Origin: Mauremys mutica
Lineage: Eukaryota > Chordata > Testudines > Geoemydidae
Reading direction: 5' to 3'
DNA: 64,000 nucleotides
Assembly (NCBI RefSeq): GCF_020497125.1
Contig: NC_059077.1
Coordinates: 21,336,840-21,400,839 of the forward strand
The position numbers and the translations under genes were made by a program. Within the stretch, counting starts at the first letter, position 1, and every line of letters starts with the position of its first letter. Shown here piece by piece: positions 57,501 to 64,000 of this stretch. The notes under the pieces are model-generated. The model saw nothing but the letters and a program-made list of their open reading frames with translations. It ran no database searches and was not told the origin of the DNA.

Positions 57501-57909
57501 AGACCCATGCTTAAACAATCCTGCGTCCCAAGATCCCACTGCCTCCCTGTGATACAAGTCTGGAAAGGCAGTGTAATGCACCTCTTTTAAGAAAATTTAA
57601 TAGAATTAGTACCCAAACTGTCTTTCCTGGTACAGGGGTAGGGTGGGGAAAAGAAACAGCACACTTACACAGATGATTCAGATACACAAACACAAATCAG
57701 GGGACATTCTGAAACATCAGCAATGAGACATATTTAATTTATTGCAACAACTTTATATGTATTTATTTTTCTTAGAATGTTATAAAGAATAAAGGGCTAA
57801 ATCATTAACTGGCACAAATAGGCATAGTTCCAATGAAGTAGGTGGATGCCAATTTACACCTACTGAAAATCTGGCCCTCTAACATTTTAAGTGACCAACA
57901 AGGGACCAA

Positions 57910-60900
57910 CATAAGAAGGGCCATACTGGGTCAGACCAATGGTCCATCTAGCTCAGTATCCTGTCTCCCAACAGTGACCGATGCCAGATGCTTCAGGGGA
58001 ATGAACAGAACAGGGCAATTATAAAGTGATCCATCCCCTGTCATCCAGCATCTGGCAGTTAGAGGCTAATAGTCATTGATGGACCTATCCTCCATGAACT
58101 TATCTAACTCTTCCTTGAATCCAGTTACGCTTTTGGCCTTCACAACATCCCCAGCAATGAATTCCACAGGTTGACTGCATTGGGTGAAGAAGTACTTCCT
58201 TTTGTTTGTTTAAACCTGACTGCCTATTAATTTAATCTGGTGACCCTTGCTTCTTGTGTTATGTGAAGGAGTAAATAACACTTCCTTATTTACTTTCTCC
58301 AATACCATTCATGATTTTATAGACCTCTATCATAACCCCTTTAGTCATTTTTTCCAAGTTGAACAGTCCCAGTCTTTTTAATCTCTGCCCTTCTCTGCTC
58401 CTTTTCAATTCTAATATATCTCTTTTGAGATGGGGCAACCAAAACTGTATTCCAGGTGTGGAGGCACAATGGATTTATAGTGTCATTATGATATTTCCTG
58501 TGTTATTACCTATCCCTTTCCCAATAGTTCCTAGCATTCCATTCACCTTTTTGACTGACACTGCACATTGAGCAGATTGTGACAGGTTCCCCCCAGGGTG
58601 CCACCTGGCACTGGGGTACCACTGAGCCCCTTTGACCCACCAGCCTGCGATCCCTTTACACTGTACTGCTGTGACCAGCCTGCCAAGCTCTCTCCCAGGA
58701 TCCAGCCTGCAATTTAACCAGCACACATACAGGTAGAGACACACCCAGCTGCAGAACTTACAGGCTGCTGTGATCAGCTCTGCATAGGGAGGCTACAGCT
58801 AAGGAAGTGCCCAACTGCTCAAGAGCACACCCCCCTCTGAAGTGTAAACCCAAAATTATACCATCTTGCGCCGCACAGAGATCTGTACAGCGTAAGCTCT
58901 TCAAATTCGCCCCTCCCTCAATGTGGAGAGGAAATATACAACAGCCTTTTGCCCCAAGTTATAACTCCCACACACTGCTTTGTGAGAAAGCAAAAACAAA
59001 TTGATTAACTACAAATGATAGATTTTAAGTGATTATAAGGGGCAACAAACAGATCAAAACAGGGTAGCTAACAAATAAACCAAAACACAATCTAAGCTTA
59101 ATATACTATAGAAATGGGATATAAGTAGCAAATTCTCACCCTAAATGATGATGGAAGCTGGCTGCAGATTCTTAAGAGCTCTGCTGGCTCACAGCTTAGA
59201 AACTCCAGGTGTTCCATTCACAGGCTAAAAATCCCTTCAGCCTGGGTTCAGCACTTCCCCACACTTCAGTCTTCGTTCCTCAGGGGTTTTCAGGAGTCCC
59301 CTTGGGCAGGTCAGTGAAGAACCACAATGATATCACTCCTCTGCCTTATATAGCTTTTTTATATGGCAGGAACTATTTGTTTCAAAACTTGGTTCCCACG
59401 CCAGTCAGTGGAAAAATACTGGTATCCCAAGATGGAGTCCAGCACTGGGTGACCTGGTCACATGTCCCTGTAGTGTTACTGGAGCCATGAGTCGGAGGCT
59501 GTTTGTAGAGTCCTCAGGAAGGCCCCTAGGTGGGAAATAAGCTTCTTCTAAGGTCTATTGTTCTCCCTAATGGTTCATTAACTTGAATGGGGCCTTCCCA
59601 GCCAGCCATCTAGACCAAGTCTTTTGTCTAGGAGGCATTTCCCATGTGTAAACACATTTGTAACACAGTTACATAGTCATAATAGTCCTAACTTTAGATA
59701 CAAAAATGATACATGCATACAAATAGGATAATCATATTCAGTAAATCATAATATTTTTCAGTGATATTTCATGACTTATCTTACATAAAATACATCAGAA
59801 TTATGCCATAATCATATCATCATATTTCTATGAAGAATATGGGGTGCAGTGTCACACAGATGTTTTCAGAGAACAATCCACAATGGCTCCAAGATCTCTT
59901 TCTGGAGTGGTAACAGCTAATTTATACCCCCTCATTTTGTACGTATAGGAGGGATCATGTTTTCCAGTGTGCATTACTTTGCATTTATCAACACTGAATT
60001 TCATCTGACGTTTTGTTGCCCAGTCACCCAGTTTTGTGAGATCCTTTTGTAACTCTTCACAGTCTGCTTTGGACTCAATATCTTAAGTAATTTTGTATCA
60101 TCTGCAAATTTTGCCACCTTACTGTTTACCCCTTTTTCTAGATCATTTATGAATATATTGAACAGCACTGGTCCCAGTACAGTTCCTTGTGGGACCCCGT
60201 TATTTACCTCTTTCCATTCTGAAAAATGACCATTTATTCCTACCCTTTATTTCCTGTCTTTTAATCAATTACTAATGCATGACAGGACCTTCCCTCTTAT
60301 CCAACAACTGCCTACTTTGCTTAAGAGACCGGGATGAGGGACTTTGCCAAAGGCTTTCTGAAAAGTCCAAGCACACTGTTTCCACTAGAGCTCTCTTGTC
60401 CACATGTTTGCTGACCTCCTCAAAGAATTCTAGTAGGTTGGTGAGTCATGATTTCCCTTTACAAAAGCCATGTTGACTCTTTTCCAACACATTGAATTCA
60501 TCTATGTGTCTGTTAATTCTGTTCTTTACTATAATTTCAACCAATTTGCCTGGTACTGAAATTAGGCTTACTGGCCTGCAATTGCCAGATCACCTTTGGA
60601 GTCCTTTTAAAAAATAAGTGGTACATTAACTATCCTCAAGTCATCTTGTACAGATGCTGCTTTAAGAAATAGGTTACATAAGACAGTCAGTAGTTCTGCA
60701 AATTCATATCTGAGTTCCTTCAGAACTCTTGAGTGAATTCCACCTGGTCCTGACGACTTATTACTGTATAATTTAATCACTGTTTCAAAACCTCCTCTAT
60801 CGACACCTCAGTCTAGGACAGTTCCTCAGATCTGCCACCTAAAAAGAATAGTTCAGATATGGGAATTTCTTTCATGTCCTCTACAGTGAAGACGGATGCA

Positions 60901-61138
60901 AAGAATTCATTTAGCTTCTCCGCAACGGCCTTGTCCTCCTTGAGTTCTCCTTTAGCATCTTGACCATCCTGTGGCCCCAGTGATTGGCAAGCTTCCTGCT
61001 TCTGATGTACTTAAAAAAAATTGCTGTTAGTTTTTGTGTCTTTTGCTAGTTGCTCTTCAAATTCTTTTTTGGCCTGCCTATATTATATTTTTACATTTGA
61101 GTTGCCAAAGTTTGTGCTCCATTCTATTTTCCTCAGTT
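57910..61138 (-). mobile_element. CR1 LINE, antisense, split by a solo LTR
   Basis: It starts with the 3' UTR (GGCCATACTGGGTCAGACCA at 57920) and runs through the C-terminal domain to RT. After removing the LTR at 58578-59856, the RT sequence resumes at 59862 with GTTTTCAGAGAACAATCCAC and continues to about 61138 (GTTGCCAAAGTTTGTGCTCC), in the same order as the copy at 7.8-11.3 kb. Frames are broken throughout. It lacks the endonuclease and ORF1 and is therefore 5'-truncated. Confidence 0.88.
58578..59856 (+). mobile_element. Solo LTR, 1279 bp, endogenous retrovirus-type
   Basis: The LTR begins TGTGACAGGTTCCCCCC and ends GCAGTGTCACA, giving a TGTGACA/TGTCACA inverted terminal repeat. A perfect 5-bp duplication CAGAT lies at 58573-58577 and 59857-59861. 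The interrupted CR1 reads AGCAGAT|GTTTTCAG across the site, as seen intact at 8.62 kb. It is collinear with the LTR at 50475-51740 and has no internal viral genes beside it. Confidence 0.95.
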
Positions 61139-61154
61139 AAAAAAAAACAAAAAA

Positions 61155-61186
61155 AGAGAGAGCGAGAGAGAGAGAGAGAGAGAGAT
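61155..61186. repeat. (GA)n microsatellite
   Basis: A GA run with one GC interruption follows an A-rich tract at the broken end of the CR1. Confidence 0.95.
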
Positions 61187-61259
61187 TGGACTTCTAATAA
61201 AAACAGAGTAGAATTATACTCACTGAGAACCCAATCCTGCAAAGATTTACACACTCTGA

Positions 61260-61554
61260 GGGTACGTCTTCACTACCCGCCGTATCGGCAGGTAGCAATC
61301 GATTTCTCGGGGATCGATATATCGCGTCTCATCTAGACGCGATATATCGATCCCCGAACACGCTCATGTCGACTCCGTAACTCCACCAACGTGAACGGCG
61401 GTAGCGGAGTCGACATGGGGAGCCGCGGATGTCGATCCCGCGCCGTGAGGACGGTAAGTAATTCGATATCAGATACTTCGACTTCAGCTACGTTATTCAC
61501 ATAGCTGAAGTTGCGTATCTTATATCGATTTTCCCCCATAGTGTAGACCTGCCC
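61260..61554. mobile_element. MITE with perfect internal palindrome, 295 bp
   Basis: The ends are GGGTACGTCTTCACTACC and ATAGTGTAGACCTGCCC, flanked by TGA on both sides (61257-61259, 61555-61557), a 3-bp duplication. A perfect 22-bp inverted repeat lies at 61308-61329 and 61335-61356 around a 5-nt loop. A second hairpin is formed by CTTCAGCTACG and TAGCTGAAG. It has no coding capacity. The 3-bp site suggests a PIF/Harbinger-type element. Confidence 0.85.
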
Positions 61555-62319
61555 TGAGTTAATATATGCATGAGATACTGACATACAGAAGTGTCTGCAG
61601 CAATGCGGCTTAATTTAAGACCAGATGTAACAAATAAGTTTAACAAAATTTGAGAAGAGCTGACCAGAAAACCAAGATTTTCCCAGTGAAATTTTTTTGG
61701 GGGGTGGCGGGGAAATCCCCTAATGAAATTTCCCCAACAGGAAATTGAGGTTTCCTCCTTGGCATGGGTGGCCTGGCCTAAGGATTAGCATTAGGAGCTG
61801 GCCAAGGGTCTAGGGGCCAGAGGAAGGGCAGCATGGCCTGGGAGTTAGTTTCTGGCACAGACCAAAGATCCAGAAGACAGAAGCCAATTACCAAGAATCA
61901 GGCCAGGCTGGAGTGCCAGATCAGAATCAAGAGACAGACTGGAGGCCAGGGATCAAGAGTCAGTTATCATGAATCAGACCAAGTCAGGGTACCTGGAAGT
62001 CAGGTTCGGGTGACAGAACCGGAGGGCAAGAACCAGTTACCAAGAGTCAGGTGTAGTCAGGATACACCAGGTAAAGAGGTAAACACCAGGCAAGCAGGAC
62101 AGAGCCCAGTTGCATGGACAACTTCCTGTTTCCTCCTCTGGCCTAAATAGAGATTTCAGCCCAATCAGGAGCCTCAGATCTCTTCCATTCAAAGCATAGG
62201 AGTGAGGCTTGTGTCCCAGATGGGCTTCACGGACCCCAGTCCCAGCTGCTGTCAGAGTTGCCGGATGGAGGATTGAAGTGTGATGACTCTGAGGACCCCC
62301 ATGAACCTAGGTTCAAGAC

Positions 62320-62550
62320 TCACAGGGTCTGACATCCCATTGTCCCTAAGGGGCACCCTCTGGTTACTGTCGGTCTGGGCTTCTCAAGGTGGTTCTCATG
62401 GAAGGCTTGTATTAGAGCAGGAGCATGAACATTTTCTGCTGACTCTCGCATACGCTTCTGAGGATCATGAGCCTTCCCAATCAACCAGGTACAGAAGTTT
62501 ACCCCACCACTGTTTAGAATCCAAGATCTAATGGATGATGTATTTCTCAT
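62320..62550 (-). pseudogene. Integrase C-terminal chromodomain of a chromovirus
   Basis: The minus frame reads SIRSWILNSGGVNFCTWLIG, then KAHDPQKRMRESAENVHAPA, followed by LIQAFHENH. This is the chromodomain pattern I-L-x-S-R-x-x-G-x-x-x-Y-L-V-x-W-x-G, P-E-x-R-x-W-E-x-A-x-N-V-H-A-P, decayed at several aromatic positions. Chromodomains at the integrase C-terminus define Ty3/gypsy chromoviruses and direct integration. A stop follows shortly, then LTR-like DNA. Confidence 0.72.
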
Positions 62551-63079
62551 GGCATTGTATGCATGCTGGTGGGAGAGCTGGCTAGGTCCTATGTGGAAAC
62601 AAATTTTCAGTATGCGGTTTCAGGAGGGATATGTGAAATACTGGGTGGATCTTGAGAGATCAGGATAGGTGTGGTTCATTGGTGACCAGGTTCAATAAGG
62701 GCCAAGGAACTGGAAGACTAACTTATGTGAGGGTCTCTTCATGTGGATGTGCTCTGTCAATAGCTATACTGTTTGTCCCACTGAAAGGTAGGACCTCGTT
62801 GACAGTGTTGGGCTACATGTCACTTGTAGTCAACTTTCACTTTTTCCAGGTGGCCGATGAATCCTCTGCACCAACCCTGAGGTGGTTGGGTTAGGTTAGG
62901 AGAGCTCATAGGAAGCTCTGAGTGGAATCAGAGGTTGGCAAAGAAGGAGCTTTTCCCTGTGGAAGCATGATCTGTGTTACTATATGCAAACATCGCATAG
63001 GGTAACAGTGAGGACCAATCATCCTGGTGGTGATTAATATAATATCAGAGGTATTTCTCTAAAACCCGATTGACCCTTT

Positions 63080-63370
63080 TCATATGGCTGTTGGAATAGG
63101 GGTGGAGGCAGAGGAGAGATGCAGCAGGACTCCCAGAAGACATAGGGCCTTCTGCCAGAACTGGAGGTGATGCAATCCAGTGAGCCATGGAAACGGATCC
63201 CATCTCTTCACCAGGGCACAAAGTGGGACATTTTGCTGAAGTGGTCTACCAATGTCAAGACTGTCATAAATCCACGGGACAGTGCGAGCTCCACAATAAA
63301 ATCCAATGCAATAGCAGCCCAAGGTCGGGACTGGGTACCTAGAGGTTAAAGTAGACCAAACGGTGTGTGG
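63080..63370 (-). pseudogene. Ty3/gypsy integrase core, frameshifted
   Basis: One minus frame from about 63345 reads RPWAAIALDFIVELALSRGF, then LTLVDHFSKMSHFVPW. This is the integrase catalytic start (the Asp in L-D-F-I, and V-D-x-F-S-K-M-x-H-F). The frame then stops, and another frame continues LHHLQFWQKALCLLGV, followed by HLSSA, which is the F-W-x-x-L-C-x-L-L-G-I region. It is a dead copy with at least one frameshift, and the upstream part of integrase is not preserved in an open frame. Confidence 0.78.
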
Positions 63371-63689
63371 AATGGCATCTTAGCTTGACCACGCACTTCG
63401 CAAGATACTGTGAAGGCCTGTATGATGGGGCACATTCAGGGTCACCAGAAAAGATGGGATGTCAGCTGCTGAGTCTTAAAATGACCCAGGTGTCCCACCA
63501 GGGGGAGCGGTGTCACACCTATAAGGCTGCCACTCTCGCCTGACCTAAGGGATGATAAATGAGGTTCTTCACAAACATGACCCCTTCTGGAGGTCATGCA
63601 GTTTGCTGTCGATGGCAGCTAATTCGTAAGGTGGAATTTCTGAGGCAGAGGCATAACAGATCGCATGACTAGGTTCTGGTGAAGGGCAG

Positions 63690-63868
63690 CATTCAGGAAG
63701 TCACAGGGCTTGAAGATGTGGGCCGGTTCCTGGCTAGGTTCACAGAGTTCAGTATCAAAGATTTGGGACAAGGCATCAGCCTTACCATTTCTAGTCACAG
63801 GACAATACGTGATGGTGAAGTTAAACTGTGAAAAGAACAGAGCCCATTGGAACTGCTGTTGGTTTAGT
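63690..63868 (-). pseudogene. Ty3/gypsy RNase H end
   Basis: The minus frame reads [20 protein letters not shown], then [19 protein letters not shown]. This is the end of the RNase H domain (R-Q-x-R-W-A-L-F-F-x-x-F-x-F, then G-x-x-N-x-K-A-D-A-L-S-R). Residues upstream of ALNQ in the open frame come from the hAT inserted at 63870. The rest of RT would lie on the far side of that insertion. Confidence 0.82.
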
Positions 63869-63869
63869 G

Positions 63870-64000
63870 CAATGGTTCTCAAACTTTTGTACTGGTGACC
63901 TCTTTCACACAGCAACCCTAAGAGTATGGCCCCCCTTATAAAGTAAAAACACATTTTTAAATATTTAACACTATTATAAATGCTGGAGGCGAAGCAGGAT
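63870..64000. mobile_element. hAT element, left end only, cut by window edge
   Basis: It begins CAATGGTTCTCAAACTTTTG and continues GGTGACCTCTTTCACACAGC, the reverse orientation of the 220-bp element at 13459-13678. The 8 bp before it are GTTTAGTG (63862-63869). The right end and second duplication lie outside the window. Confidence 0.85.

Larger units (their letters stand above)
61745..63869 (-). mobile_element. Ty3/gypsy chromovirus remnant, antisense
   Basis: On the minus strand the order is RNase H (63.87-63.69 kb), integrase (63.4-63.1 kb), chromodomain (62.55-62.44 kb) and then LTR-like sequence (about 62.28-61.75 kb). The LTR-like part has GCTGAAATCTCTATTTAGGC on the minus strand, a possible TATA region, and degenerate repeats of ACCAAGAATCAGG. 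All frames are broken. The element is cut at 63870 by a hAT, and its 5' part probably continues beyond the window. The left boundary is approximate. Confidence 0.8.

Noticed and set aside
50475..59856. A provirus with LTRs at 50.5 and 58.6 kb
   Set aside because: Each LTR has its own distinct 5-bp duplication and the DNA between them is unrelated MITEs, a hAT and a CR1, not viral genes.

Overview
The window looks like intergenic or intronic DNA from a sauropsid genome, most likely a turtle. The reasons are several CR1 LINEs of the chelonian type, a tRNA-headed SINE with a CR1 tail (Cry I-like), abundant Penelope-like elements, hAT and PIF/Harbinger MITEs, TG...CA LTRs and old MIR-type SINEs. 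A crocodilian or other sauropsid is possible; no host gene is present to settle it. I find no convincing host exon on either strand. Every ORF with a recognisable domain belongs to a mobile element, and all are damaged.

Layout. 1-5.6 kb: an LTR-like piece, a MIR, three Penelope terminal copies, two hAT MITEs and an old CR1. 7.8-14.1 kb: one old antisense CR1 keeping ORF1 (esterase), endonuclease, RT and C-terminal pieces, cut open by two hAT MITEs, a younger CR1 and a Penelope element. 14-35 kb: mostly unrecognised AT-rich DNA with scattered MITEs, a second Penelope element carrying a GIY-YIG endonuclease (19.5-20.6 kb), an 827-bp hAT with a large internal palindrome (17.6-18.4 kb), and LTR-like and L2-like remnants. 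35-42 kb: a CR1 3' half, a MIR and two short Penelope insertions with perfect target duplications. 42.4-47.1 kb: two PIF/Harbinger copies, one keeping the Myb/SANT-like partner gene and the other the transposase; the second is interrupted by a hAT MITE and a Cry I-like SINE. 48-56.4 kb: a short and a long member of one hAT family, Harbinger-type MITEs and two LTRs. 57.9-61.1 kb: another CR1 split by a 1.28-kb solo LTR. 61.3-64 kb: a palindromic MITE, then a Ty3/gypsy chromovirus remnant (chromodomain, integrase, RNase H) broken at the window edge by a hAT element.

The most interesting signal is in the Penelope termini. They carry a hammerhead-ribozyme-like core (C-Y-G-A-N-G-A, helix II, GAAA, a two-base-pair helix III and a U-H cleavage dinucleotide). 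One copy at 5.1 kb has the invariant CUGANGA and GAAA and a 17-bp stem I, extending to 26 bp across a later hAT insertion. Hammerheads in Penelope elements are known; the extra A after the CUGANGA box shared by the copies here is the point worth testing. All family calls come from reading the sequence, without database searches.
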